26,634 bases of DNA from UBA4823 sp034436035. GTDB taxonomy: Bacteria; Chloroflexota; Anaerolineae; Anaerolineales; UBA4823. The stretch is taken from the NCBI GenBank assembly GCA_034436035.1, contig DAOTVW010000267.1:1-26634 (forward strand). The letters run 5' to 3'. Below, piece after piece: positions 15,910-24,749 of this stretch (position 1 is its first letter; every line of letters begins with the position of its first letter). The notes below the pieces were generated by a model that ran no database searches, had not been told where the DNA came from, and worked only from the letters and a program-made list of their open reading frames with translations. The position numbers were made by a program, and so were the translations under genes.

Positions 15910-16941
15910 TTAGTCAATCTTGAGGACTATTTTACCGAATTGATAACCGCCTTCGAGATAATCTTGGGCTGCTTTTGCCTCTGATAATGGGAAGACGCGA
16001 TCAATTGGCGGTTTGAATTTACCCTCCCCGATTAACTCCATCACCTTTCTGAAATCGCTTTGAGTACTCATGGTCGATCCAATCAAACTCAGATGCTTTC
16101 CGAAAATCAAACGGTTATCGATTTCGAATTGCGCTCCAGCGGTGTTTCCCACAGTAAGGATCCTCCCGCCTTTCCTTGCAGAGCGAAAACTTTGCATGAA
16201 AGTGGTGCCAACATTATCCACCACCACATCGACCCCGCGTTTTTCAGTGAGCAGATAAACCTGCTTGGACCAATTTTCATCCGTCGATCGGTCGATCAAG
16301 ATATCGGCGCCAAGTTCTTTTGCCCGCGCTAGTTTTTCGGAATTTGAGCCAACCACAAGCACTTTTGCTCCAGCAAATTTTGCTATCTGGATACTCGCTG
16401 TGTTTACTCCCCCGGACGCGCCCACAATTAATACCGTCTCTCCTGCGCGAAGTTGTCCACGGGTAATGAGCGAGTGCCAGGCGGTTTGAAATACCAGTGC
16501 AGAAGCAGCTGCGATTTCGAAGGAAATATGATCCGCTATCACATATACATTGCGCGCTGGAATCACGACATATTCAGCATAAGTGCCCCGGATGGTTTCC
16601 CCTAACAAATGCCAATTCTTACATAAATTATCCTGACCAGCGATGCAATATTCGCATTTCCCGCAAGCAATATTGGGGTTAATCACCACTCTATCCCCTT
16701 CACGCAATCCCTCTACGTTATCTCCCAGCGCGGCAATTACACCTGCGCCATCTGCCCCTGGAATGTGAGGATAATCCAATTTCAGACCCTGCCATCCCCG
16801 CCTGGTCCATAAATCAAGCCGATTCAACCCGGCCGCATATAAACGCACCAATACCTCATCGCTTTTTGGTTGCGGAATCGGCAGGTCTCCATACTGTAAA
16901 ACACTACTGTCACCATGTTGATAGAAATAAACTGCTTTCAA
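15910..16941 (-). CDS. MDR-family (zinc-type alcohol dehydrogenase-like) oxidoreductase lacking the catalytic zinc site
   Basis: This 343-residue medium-chain dehydrogenase/reductase has an N-terminal GroES-like domain and a Rossmann domain (LIVGASGGVNTASIQIAKFAGAK in the 170-193 region, in two parts GASGGV and IQIAKFAGAK). The structural zinc lobe is intact: C93, C96, C99 and C107. The catalytic zinc ligands are gone: Asn40 replaces the usual Cys (AAGLNRLDLW), and the usual GHE is GAD (residues 62-64). It may therefore be a zinc-independent enoyl or quinone-type reductase; an acryloyl-CoA reductase is one option given the carboxylase next door. The start is TTG: AAAGGAG lies just upstream and the conserved MKAVYF start fits. 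It is 12 nt behind the glycosyltransferase gene. Confidence 0.85.
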   Translation of the reverse strand: MKAVYFYQHGDSSVLQYGDLPIPQPKSDEVLVRLYAAGLNRLDLWTRRGWQGLKLDYPHIPGADGAGVIAALGDNVEGLREGDRVVINPNIACGKCEYCIAGQDNLCKNWHLLGETIRGTYAEYVVIPARNVYVIADHISFEIAAASALVFQTAWHSLITRGQLRAGETVLIVGASGGVNTASIQIAKFAGAKVLVVGSNSEKLARAKELGADILIDRSTDENWSKQVYLLTEKRGVDVVVDNVGTTFMQSFRSARKGGRILTVGNTAGAQFEIDNRLIFGKHLSLIGSTMSTQSDFRKVMELIGEGKFKPPIDRVFPLSEAKAAQDYLEGGYQFGKIVLKID

Positions 16942-16953
16942 CCCTTACTCCTT

Positions 16954-19386
16954 TCATTCAATAAAACGGATTTCCCGAATATGGATTTTGGCTACTTCTC
17001 CCTCCGATAAACTCAATATTTCTATGCGAATATGATCACCGTGGTAAGGTTGTGGGAAAAGAAGCTCAATGTGTGGATCAGGTGGCAGCCCTTTATATAC
17101 TTGTTTTACCACTAATCCATTTGGATAGTTCTCATTGTATAAAATTACTTTGAATTCAAAATCCATCGAGCCAAAATCTGCACGAATGCCTTTGATAGTT
17201 AAGGTCTGTCCAAAAGTGAAATCAAGGACAAAAGGATTGGCTTCCAAACCACGGATAAGGGTAAACACATCTCCATCAAACGCATCCGATAATTGACCTG
17301 CATCAATCGGTGAATATTGCACCCGAGCAGGAATACCTTGAATTTCCAGGTCTTCAGATATCAAATGCCGCCGCGCTTCTTTTTCGGCGGCAAAAATCTG
17401 GTCCACATTGTCCACATAGGCTAAACGAACAATATAAAAGCCATCCTTCCCATCTGGGTAAGGGACGGTTTCAAGCAAACCTAAATATCTCATTTTCGGA
17501 CTGGCTAATGCCTGGCGGAATTCTTCTGGGGTGAGAATGAAAATTGTATGTTCATCAAGGGGTTGTTTTTGTGATAAATAAGTATCAATGGATCCCATCG
17601 CGATGCGATTGGAATACTCTTCGGGCAAGAAGAAACGAATAAACACGTCGGCACCATTTGCCCAAAGTGAGGACACAAATAAATGATTTCTCGAATCGGC
17701 TTGAATATAGCGTGGAATCACATCACCAAACAACTGTTTCGCGCCATACTGCATTCCATATAAACCATAATCTTCATACCAGGTTGGGGCTTTATACAAA
17801 CCATCCCAGAGCATGTAGATATTGATCCCCGCCAAAAGCAAAAACAAAGCTATCTGAGCAACCTGCTTATTCAGCAAGTTTGTTAAAAGCGGATTTTTAG
17901 AAAATGGTGGAGGTTGATTTATCCTTTTCTTTTCATAATCCAGCTTTGTCTGATCAATCCAATCTAAAATGGTTTGCCAACCAATTCCTGCCAATATAGC
18001 GGCTGGGATAACCATAACCAAGACGCGCGTAACGCCGATGCCCACCAAAGCAGCGCCACTTGGGGCGGCAAGTATAGCCAAAATTATCGCTCGGTTTGCT
18101 GAATTGCGGAGATGCATGATTGACACCATAAAACCAATCAAAATGAAAGGTAAGTTGAATAATCCAAGATGTCCATAACCTTTCATTACATGGCGAATTA
18201 AATCGCGATCATTGGGGATGAACCAATAATAGGGGTTTAGCCCATTCAGATATTCATGAATGTAGCGCCCAACCTTTACGGATAAAGGTATGGGCGTCAT
18301 CCAATACGAATCCAGATTACGCAAATGTTCGAATGGAGCACTTTCATGATAGGAAAGAAAGCGAAAATAGGGGAGTAAACAGATTAAACCCAATAGCAGC
18401 GCAACAAAAATCGCCCTCCGGTTTTGCCAATGAAAACGCAAGTCCGAAAGGAATAATCCAATTGTAAATACAACCAGCACCACTTGTCCTGGACTATAAG
18501 AATAAAACGCTAATACTCCACTTATCACCGCTAAATAAATATAGTTTCTCGATTGATAACGATAGAGTAAATAGGCAGCTAAATACATGCCAAAAAAGGA
18601 ACAAAATAACACTGTCTCAAATGCAGTGCGGGAATGGAGAAACCAAGCTGGAGTAATTGAAAGAAACAAAACAATACTCCACCATCCCTCGGCAGGGATT
18701 TTTCCGCGGGGATCATTTCTGCTTTTTCCAAACTCTCGCCCTACGGAACGAAAACAAAGCGCTAAACAAATCCCGGATAGCAAAGAAACAAACACCGATA
18801 CAGAACGAGTGGCAAGGATAGATTTACCGAACAAGATGTAAGGGATGACTTGAGCGTAAACGCTTACACTCAAATTATAAAAATTGCCATTCTGAAAATA
18901 CGTCGGGAGGAATATTTTGTCTGGACTATAAAAATGATCCCGCACTAAATCCGCCGCAGAAACGGTCTGGATAGCTTCATCGGTAAAAAAGTAAATCGGA
19001 AACTGAACCAAGCCAATTAAACGCGTTACCAGATATAAGAAAATGCCGAAGATAAACAATTCACTTGGATTGATGATAAACCTTCGAAGGTTTTGTATTA
19101 GCAAGGCAAAAGAATTAACTCTGCCTTGAACGCGTTTTTTAAAGTCCCGGAAAGTTTCGGAGAGAGAGCCTGAACTTGACTTCGGTATAGGTGTAACCGA
19201 CTCGACAATTTTTACCTCCCCCTGCTCATTAGAGCTGATCTTTATCGTTATCGGTTGATCAGGTTTTATTTTTACTTCCAGTGTCACTCGGATATGATCT
19301 TGTGGCGCGGTCTCATCTTTCTGGGACAATACAGACAATACTTGAACATTAGGCAAGTTATCCTGGTTTTCTTGATGCTCTACCAT
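16954..19386 (-). CDS. GT39/ArnT-like membrane glycosyltransferase with C-terminal discoidin-like domain
   Basis: This 810-residue protein has three parts. Residues 1-105 are a soluble N-terminal region rich in short strands (NVQVLSVLS, IRVTLEVKIKPDQPITIKIS). From about 110 to 565 there are many membrane helices of the GT-C fold. The first extracytoplasmic loop has the acidic motif FFTDEAIQT (D136, E137), typical of lipid-phosphate-sugar dependent PMT/ArnT enzymes. Residues about 694-810 look like a beta-sandwich of the discoidin / galactose-binding kind (QLSDAFDGD, NPFVLDFTFGQ, HIRIEIL). It probably transfers a sugar from a polyprenyl carrier to an outside acceptor. No SD precedes the ATG. 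It lies 45 nt behind the acyl-CoA dehydrogenase and has no obvious link to acyl-CoA chemistry. Confidence 0.8.
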   Translation of the reverse strand: MVEHQENQDNLPNVQVLSVLSQKDETAPQDHIRVTLEVKIKPDQPITIKISSNEQGEVKIVESVTPIPKSSSGSLSETFRDFKKRVQGRVNSFALLIQNLRRFIINPSELFIFGIFLYLVTRLIGLVQFPIYFFTDEAIQTVSAADLVRDHFYSPDKIFLPTYFQNGNFYNLSVSVYAQVIPYILFGKSILATRSVSVFVSLLSGICLALCFRSVGREFGKSRNDPRGKIPAEGWWSIVLFLSITPAWFLHSRTAFETVLFCSFFGMYLAAYLLYRYQSRNYIYLAVISGVLAFYSYSPGQVVLVVFTIGLFLSDLRFHWQNRRAIFVALLLGLICLLPYFRFLSYHESAPFEHLRNLDSYWMTPIPLSVKVGRYIHEYLNGLNPYYWFIPNDRDLIRHVMKGYGHLGLFNLPFILIGFMVSIMHLRNSANRAIILAILAAPSGAALVGIGVTRVLVMVIPAAILAGIGWQTILDWIDQTKLDYEKKRINQPPPFSKNPLLTNLLNKQVAQIALFLLLAGINIYMLWDGLYKAPTWYEDYGLYGMQYGAKQLFGDVIPRYIQADSRNHLFVSSLWANGADVFIRFFLPEEYSNRIAMGSIDTYLSQKQPLDEHTIFILTPEEFRQALASPKMRYLGLLETVPYPDGKDGFYIVRLAYVDNVDQIFAAEKEARRHLISEDLEIQGIPARVQYSPIDAGQLSDAFDGDVFTLIRGLEANPFVLDFTFGQTLTIKGIRADFGSMDFEFKVILYNENYPNGLVVKQVYKGLPPDPHIELLFPQPYHGDHIRIEILSLSEGEVAKIHIREIRFIE

Positions 19387-19431
19387 AAAGGTTTGAAATC
19401 CGATGGATTAAATCATACCTCTTGAGACCGT

Positions 19432-20601
19432 TTACCGTAACCCACTTTCCAACCTCGCTATGACCATTCGCTGGATCTCGCTGGTACCTTCATATATCTC
19501 TGTGATCTTTGCATCGCGGAAATATCTTTCAATCGGTAATTCGCGACTGTATCCCATTCCACCATAGATTTGTACCGCTGCATGGGTCACAAACATTGCC
19601 GTCTCAGAGGAAAACAATTTCGCCATTGAAGCTTCCAAGGTAAACCGCTCACCCGTTTTCTTTGCACGTTCTTTCGCTAAAGCAGCATTATACGTCAACA
19701 AACGGGCTGCTTCAATACGGGTTTTCATGTCTGCCAGTTTGAAGGAAATTCCTTCAAACTCTCCAATCTTATGACCGAAAGCCTCCCGCTCCGTTGCATA
19801 TTGTAGGCTGGCTTCATAAGCAGCTTCCGCAATACCTAAAGATTGAGCAGCAATCCCAATCCGACCGGCATCCAGAACCGCCATAGCAATTTTGAAACCT
19901 TCACCCTCCTCCCCCAATCGATTTTCCAGCGGTACTTCACAATTCTCGAAGACCAACTCGCTTGTTGCCGATGCTCGAATCCCTAATTTTGGTTCTTTTT
20001 TCCCACGAATAAATCCCGGTGAATGCGCATCCACCAAAAAAGCACTGATGCCGTGGTGTTTTTTCTCTGGTTCTGTCAAGCAAAATACAACCACATAATC
20101 AGCCACTGGTCCACTGGTTACCCACGATTTTCTGCCATTTAGCACATAAACATCGCCATGCCGCTCTGCCCGGCTGCGCATCGTACCGGCATCGGATCCG
20201 GACATTGGTTCAGTCAATGAATAAGCTCCGACTGCCTCACCGCTTGCAACCGGACGAACAAATTTTTGTTTTTGTTCTTCAGATCCATACTTTAAAATGC
20301 CATAACAAAAAAGGGAATTATTGACCGACATAATTGTGCCATGAGCTGCATCGACCTTACTCACCTCCTCTAAAGCCAACACATAAGCCAAGGTGTCCAT
20401 TCCCGCACCCCCATATTCTTCTGGAACCTCAATTCCCATAAACCCCATCTCCCCCATTTTACGGATCGTTTGACGAGGGAACTCCCCGCTTTCATCAAAT
20501 TCCGCAGCAACGGGAGCAATTTCCTTGCGGGCAAAATCGCGCGCTGTTTGACGGATCATCTCATGCTCATCGCTAAATGGGAACAACCAATTATTGGACA
20601 T
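19432..20601 (-). CDS. Acyl-CoA dehydrogenase
   Basis: This 389-residue FAD enzyme forms the alpha-beta double bond in acyl-CoA. The signatures are AYSLTEPMSGSDAG, SWVTSGPVADYVVVF, QIYGGMGYSRELPIERYFRDAKI and IYEGTSEIQRMVIAR. The catalytic glutamate is E371 in YEGTSE, at the place used by short- and medium-chain enzymes. The length fits the SCAD/butyryl group, but chain length is not decided by this. AAGGAGG lies 6 nt before the ATG at 20601. An in-frame TTG six codons earlier lies before that SD and is discounted. It probably heads the minus-strand operon. Electrons would go to an ETF that is not in this window. Confidence 0.95.
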   Translation of the reverse strand: MSNNWLFPFSDEHEMIRQTARDFARKEIAPVAAEFDESGEFPRQTIRKMGEMGFMGIEVPEEYGGAGMDTLAYVLALEEVSKVDAAHGTIMSVNNSLFCYGILKYGSEEQKQKFVRPVASGEAVGAYSLTEPMSGSDAGTMRSRAERHGDVYVLNGRKSWVTSGPVADYVVVFCLTEPEKKHHGISAFLVDAHSPGFIRGKKEPKLGIRASATSELVFENCEVPLENRLGEEGEGFKIAMAVLDAGRIGIAAQSLGIAEAAYEASLQYATEREAFGHKIGEFEGISFKLADMKTRIEAARLLTYNAALAKERAKKTGERFTLEASMAKLFSSETAMFVTHAAVQIYGGMGYSRELPIERYFRDAKITEIYEGTSEIQRMVIARLESGLR

Positions 20602-20639
20602 TTTTTCCTCCTTATACAATTTATCCTCTAGCTGAATTG

Positions 20640-20645
20640 ATTATA
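20640..20645 (-). promoter_or_regulatory. Likely -10 element for acyl-CoA dehydrogenase operon
   Basis: On the minus strand the bases read TATAAT in the context GCTATAATC, 39 nt upstream of the ATG. No good -35 lies at 16-18 nt spacing (best AACTTG). It faces away from the gatC promoter, whose -35 begins 25 nt away, so the two promoters share the same small interval. Confidence 0.45.
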
Positions 20646-20669
20646 GCATTAAGGATGATTTCCAAGTTA

Positions 20670-20697
20670 TTGACACCATTGAAAAGTAGGATATACT
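20670..20697 (+). promoter_or_regulatory. Promoter of the gatC-gatA-alkD-gatB operon
   Basis: The -35 TTGACA (20670-20675) is consensus, the spacer is 16 nt, and the -10 is TATACT (20692-20697). Transcription should begin near 20704. That leaves a very short leader of about 15 nt, which holds the SD GGAGG (20707-20711) of gatC. Confidence 0.65.
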
Positions 20698-20718
20698 CAC
20701 CTCGCTGGAGGTTATATC

Positions 20719-21039
20719 ATGACAGAACCGATAACACCCGAGCTTTTTGAACACTTGGTTAACTTGGCAGCCTTAGAGTTATCGCCAAACGAATCTGAAT
20801 ATTTAAGAAAGCAATTAAATAACCAGCTCAAAGCGGTAAATGAATTAGCATCAATCCCGATCGATCCGAACATCCCACCCGCTTCGCATGGCATCCCCTA
20901 TCCGGCAGAGATCCGTCCGCCGATTCGGGAAGATGAATGGCAGCCAAGTAATTTTGCGGATAGCATCCTTGCCCAGGCGCCTCAAGTCGAAGAGCGATAT
21001 ATCATCGTTCCAGACATCCCACACCAAGATTTGGAGTAA
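20719..21039 (+). CDS. gatC: Aspartyl/glutamyl-tRNA amidotransferase subunit C
   Basis: This 106-residue protein is the small subunit that stabilises the GatAB amidotransferase. The N-terminal helices (ITPELFEHLVNLAALELSPNESEYLRKQL) and the motif ASHGIP, then REDEWQPS, are typical of GatC. GGAGG is 7 nt before the ATG. It is the first gene of the operon, and its stop is followed 4 nt later by gatA. The complex converts Glu-tRNA(Gln) or Asp-tRNA(Asn) to the amide forms in species lacking the direct synthetase. Confidence 0.92.
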   Translation: MTEPITPELFEHLVNLAALELSPNESEYLRKQLNNQLKAVNELASIPIDPNIPPASHGIPYPAEIRPPIREDEWQPSNFADSILAQAPQVEERYIIVPDIPHQDLE

Positions 21040-21043
21040 TCCA

Positions 21044-22627
21044 ATGGATTTATGCGATTATGCTGCTTACCATTTAGCGGGAATGATCCGCCGTAAACAA
21101 ATCTCAGCGGTTGAAGTCACGGAAAGCGCCTTACAACGCATTGCGCAGGTAGATGGTATCTCTGGTCATCTCGATGGAAACAATGATGAAGAGCCCGATA
21201 AAATCCATTCATTTATCACAATTACTCCCGAACGCGCACGCCTTCAAGCACAAAAAGTTGATCAAGCCATTGCAGCGGGAGAAAATCCAGGATTTTTAGC
21301 TGGTATTCCATTTACTGCCAAAGATATCTATTGCGTAAAAGACACACCCTCCACTGCTGGATCGCGCATCCTGGCTAACTTTATTTCACCTTATACTGCT
21401 ACAGCAATCAAGCGCATCGAGGAACAAGGTGGGATACTTTTAGGGAAAGTTAACTTGGATGAATTTACATTTGGCTCTTCCAATGAGTCGAGTGCGTTTC
21501 GGCCAACCCCACGCAACCCCTGGAACACTGCTCATGTACCGGGCGGATCCTCGGGAGGAAGCGCATCCGCTGTGGCTGCTGGGGAGGGCTGTTTTTCTAT
21601 CGGCACCGATACGGCCGGGTCTATCCGTCAACCCGCTGCGTTTTGCGGTGTGGTGGGGGTAAAACCAACCTACGGGCGAGTTTCTCGCTATGGATTAATT
21701 GCTTTCGGTTCCTCCCTCGATTGTCCTGGACCTCTCACCCGTAATGTTACAGATGCTGCTCTGGTTTTACAGATGATCAGCGGAGCAGACCCAAAAGACT
21801 CCACTGCGGCAAACCTTCCTGTTCCTGATTACCTCAATGAGTTACAAAAACCAATCCGTGGCATGCGGATTGGGCTATCCCCAGATTATTTTAAGATCAC
21901 CTATTTAGATGCAGAAAGTGGGGAGATCCATCAGGAAGACGTACCCGAGATAATGAAAAATGCAGTGTATAAAGCTGCGGGAAGGTTAGCAGAAATGGGT
22001 GCAGACATCGTCGAAGATGTGCCTATGCCGCATACACACTATGGTATCCCTGCCTATTTTGTCATTTCGCGGGTCGAAGCGGCTTCGAACTTACACCGTT
22101 TCGACGGTGTCAAGTATGGCTTCCGCACCAAGCAAGCCGTGCGCGACTTGCATGATTTGTATCGAAAAAGCCGTGGCGAAGGGTTTGGCGCTCAACCAAA
22201 ATTGCGGATATTAATGGGCATGTATGTCAGTGCTGCTCAGTACAGTGAACAATACTACCTGCGGGCATTAAAGGTTCGCACTCTCATTCGTCAGGATTTT
22301 GAGGAGATTTTCAACCCTCATGGTAAATACCGTTTACAGGCGTTGCTCACCCCAACAACCCCGACGACCGCTTTTCGCATGGGTGATGTCTATGGAGATT
22401 CGGTATTAATGCAGTACGCTGATCAACTCACCGTCCCGGCAAACCATGCAGGTATCCCGGGTATTTCTTTTCTGGCTGGTTTCGATTCCCAAGGGTTGCC
22501 CATTGGTGTTCAATTGTTGGGCAATGATTTTTCGGAAAGTATCCTGCTTCGTATTGCTTATGCTTACGAAACCGTCACAGAAGGAGACGAATGGCGAAAG
22601 AAAACCCCGCCTCTGCTCAGCAAGTAA
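21044..22627 (+). CDS. gatA: Aspartyl/glutamyl-tRNA amidotransferase subunit A (amidase)
   Basis: This 527-residue amidase releases ammonia from glutamine for tRNA-dependent Gln or Asn synthesis. The amidase signature has the Ser-cisSer-Lys triad: K93 (TAKDIY), S169 (GGSSGGS) and S193 (DTAGSIRQPA). The open frame extends upstream to 20888 inside gatC. The ATG at 21044, starting MDLCDYAAYH, has GGAG at 21033-21036 and matches the family start, so I use it. It is about 40 residues longer than usual, with additions near residues 37-54 (GISGHLDGNNDEEPDK) and an acidic stretch ESGEIHQEDVPE. Its 3' end overlaps the alkD-like gene by 37 nt. Confidence 0.95.
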   Translation: MDLCDYAAYHLAGMIRRKQISAVEVTESALQRIAQVDGISGHLDGNNDEEPDKIHSFITITPERARLQAQKVDQAIAAGENPGFLAGIPFTAKDIYCVKDTPSTAGSRILANFISPYTATAIKRIEEQGGILLGKVNLDEFTFGSSNESSAFRPTPRNPWNTAHVPGGSSGGSASAVAAGEGCFSIGTDTAGSIRQPAAFCGVVGVKPTYGRVSRYGLIAFGSSLDCPGPLTRNVTDAALVLQMISGADPKDSTAANLPVPDYLNELQKPIRGMRIGLSPDYFKITYLDAESGEIHQEDVPEIMKNAVYKAAGRLAEMGADIVEDVPMPHTHYGIPAYFVISRVEAASNLHRFDGVKYGFRTKQAVRDLHDLYRKSRGEGFGAQPKLRILMGMYVSAAQYSEQYYLRALKVRTLIRQDFEEIFNPHGKYRLQALLTPTTPTTAFRMGDVYGDSVLMQYADQLTVPANHAGIPGISFLAGFDSQGLPIGVQLLGNDFSESILLRIAYAYETVTEGDEWRKKTPPLLSK

Positions 22628-23295
22628 GCGCTGATTGTGAAGCCATCATTAAGGCTCTGAAAGATATGGGAAATCCAGTCAATGTTGCCGGTATGGCTCG
22701 GTTTGGGATTAACCCGGAGGGCACGCTTGGTGTTTCTATTCCAGCATTACGCAAAATAGCAAAATCCTATAAAAATAATCATGCCTTAGCGCTTGCAATC
22801 TGGGCAAGTGGTTATCATGAAGCAAGAATCCTTGCCTCCATGATTGACGATCCGCAACTGGTGACCCGAGAACAAATGGACGTTTGGGCAAATGCGTTTG
22901 ATTCCTGGGATGTTTGTGACCAGGTTTGTATGAACTTGTTTGATAAAACACCTTATGCGTTTGAGAAAGCGATCGAATGGAGTGAAAGAGAAGAAACCTT
23001 TGTAAAACGCGCCGCTTTCGCCCTGATGGCTTCCATTGCTTTTTATGACAAACAAGCATCTAATGAATACTTTGAGCCTTTTTTCCAAATCATAGCCCGT
23101 GAAGCAATTGACGAAAGAAACTTTGTCAAAAAAGCGGTAAATTGGGCGTTACGCCAAATCGGAAAACGTAATCGCGCTTTACAATCCAGAGCGATAGAGA
23201 TCGCCCGTCAGATATCTATCTTAGATTCAAAAGCCGCGCGCTGGATTGCTAAAGATGCCTTGCGCGAACTAACCTCTAAAACCCTATCCTCATGA
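22591..23295 (+). CDS. DNA alkylation repair protein, AlkD-like HEAT repeat
   Basis: This 234-residue all-helical protein belongs to the COG4912 DNA glycosylase family, which removes alkylated purines without base flipping. Hallmarks are GVSIPALRKIAKSYKNNH, ASGYHEARILASMIDDP, DSWDVCDQVCMNLF and DERNFVKKAVNWALRQIGKRN, then SKAARWIAKDALREL at the end. The Trp/Asp positions of SWDVCD match the active-site region. The start overlaps gatA by 37 nt, and the SD AAGGAG lies inside gatA 5 nt upstream, so the overlap is genuine. gatB follows 11 nt later. Placement inside the gat operon is unusual, and the gene is intact. Confidence 0.9.
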   Translation: MAKENPASAQQVSADCEAIIKALKDMGNPVNVAGMARFGINPEGTLGVSIPALRKIAKSYKNNHALALAIWASGYHEARILASMIDDPQLVTREQMDVWANAFDSWDVCDQVCMNLFDKTPYAFEKAIEWSEREETFVKRAAFALMASIAFYDKQASNEYFEPFFQIIAREAIDERNFVKKAVNWALRQIGKRNRALQSRAIEIARQISILDSKAARWIAKDALRELTSKTLSS

Positions 23296-23306
23296 GTGAA
23301 TGACCT

Positions 23307-24743
23307 ATGACTGAATTTGAAGCAATCATTGGATTAGAAACCCACATCCAGCTGAATACTACAACAAAAATATTTTGTTCCTGCAAAGCAGATTCCTGGA
23401 ATGATCCACCCAATACAAACATCTGCCCGGTCTGTTGCGGATTACCCGGCGTTCTACCCGTTCTAAACAAAGCAGCGGTTGAAAAAGCTGTCCTTCTCGC
23501 GGCTGCCATGCATGCAGAAATTCAGTCTATTTCTTACTTTGATCGCAAAAATTATTTCTACCCAGACTTGCCAAAAGGTTATCAAATCAGTCAATACAAT
23601 ATGCCCGTTGCACGCGGCGGCTATTTAGAATTGCCCATGCCTGATGGAACTATAAAAACGGTTGCGATCCATAAACTCCATCTTGAAGAAGATGCGGGAA
23701 AAACTAAAAACGATTTTGGACGCCGTTTGATCGATTTCAATCGTTGTGGTGTTCCACTGGTCGAAATGGTTACCGCGCCGGATCTTCGTTCTGCTGATGA
23801 GGCTGCACAATATTTAATCCGATTACGCCAATTGTTACGGTGGATTGGCATCTCCGAAGCGGACATGGAAAAAGGACATTTACGCTGCGATGCCAACGTC
23901 TCCATCCGACCAAAAGGTGCCGATTATCTCAATCCGAAAACTGAAATAAAAAATGTAAACTCAATCGTTGCTGTGCGCGAGGCTATCCAAACAGAAATCA
24001 ATCGCCAGATCCGAGAAGTTGAGCTGGGACACCACATCGAAGCATGGACTTTAGAATGGGATGAAGATAATGGGGTGTTACGAAAAATGCGCTCTAAAGA
24101 AACAGAAGCTGACTATCGTTATTTTCGCGAACCAGATTTATTGCAACTCGTGATCGATGATAGCTGGCGAACCGAGATATTAAAACATTTACCCGAATTA
24201 CCATTAGAACGGCGCCAGCGATTTATCCAACAATATGGATTGCCCGAATATGATGCCGACATACTCACTAACGAGCGCTCTTTATCGGATTATTTCGAGG
24301 CAGCCGTAATCAGCTATCAAGGTGATCCAAAACGGGTTTCGAACTGGCTCATGAATGATGTCTTGCGGTTGATAAACGAGACTGGCATCCCAGCTGCCGA
24401 ATTAATCATAACACCAGCTTATTTGGCTGAAATCATCAAAATGATTGATGAAAATATCATCAATAATTCAACCGGTAAAGCTTTAATCGACAAGGTGCAA
24501 GCGAGCGGAAAATCTCCATCAGCAATCGTTGCCGAAGAGGGTTTAGCAAAAGTGAGCGATACAAACAAGATCGAGGAAATCTGTAAAGCAATCATAATTG
24601 AAAACCCTGAAGCAGTGGCAAATTATCGAAAAGGTAAAACCGGATTAATTGGCTGGTTTGTCGGTCAGGTCATGAAGCAAATGGGCGGGAAAGCAGACGC
24701 CCAATTAACGCGTCAAATCCTGGAAAACCTTTTGAAGGAATAA
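23307..24743 (+). CDS. gatB: Aspartyl/glutamyl-tRNA amidotransferase subunit B
   Basis: This 478-residue subunit binds the misacylated tRNA and activates it with ATP. The start AIIGLETHIQL carries the conserved Glu11 and His13. The zinc motif follows as FCSC (C24, C26) and CPVCCG (C40, C43). FYPDLPKGYQISQYN and EEDAGKTKNDF, then the GatB/YqeY tail (residues about 330-478, ending TRQILENLLKE), complete the protein. Only a weak SD (GAGTGA) precedes the ATG, so expression may depend on readthrough from the alkD-like gene 11 nt upstream. It converges with the GMC gene, leaving 6 nt between the stops. Confidence 0.95.
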   Translation: MTEFEAIIGLETHIQLNTTTKIFCSCKADSWNDPPNTNICPVCCGLPGVLPVLNKAAVEKAVLLAAAMHAEIQSISYFDRKNYFYPDLPKGYQISQYNMPVARGGYLELPMPDGTIKTVAIHKLHLEEDAGKTKNDFGRRLIDFNRCGVPLVEMVTAPDLRSADEAAQYLIRLRQLLRWIGISEADMEKGHLRCDANVSIRPKGADYLNPKTEIKNVNSIVAVREAIQTEINRQIREVELGHHIEAWTLEWDEDNGVLRKMRSKETEADYRYFREPDLLQLVIDDSWRTEILKHLPELPLERRQRFIQQYGLPEYDADILTNERSLSDYFEAAVISYQGDPKRVSNWLMNDVLRLINETGIPAAELIITPAYLAEIIKMIDENIINNSTGKALIDKVQASGKSPSAIVAEEGLAKVSDTNKIEEICKAIIIENPEAVANYRKGKTGLIGWFVGQVMKQMGGKADAQLTRQILENLLKE

Positions 24744-24749
24744 AGTGCC

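Noticed and set aside
20888..21043. 52-codon N-terminal extension of gatA
   Set aside because: It overlaps gatC out of frame; the ATG at 21044 has GGAG just upstream and matches the GatA start.
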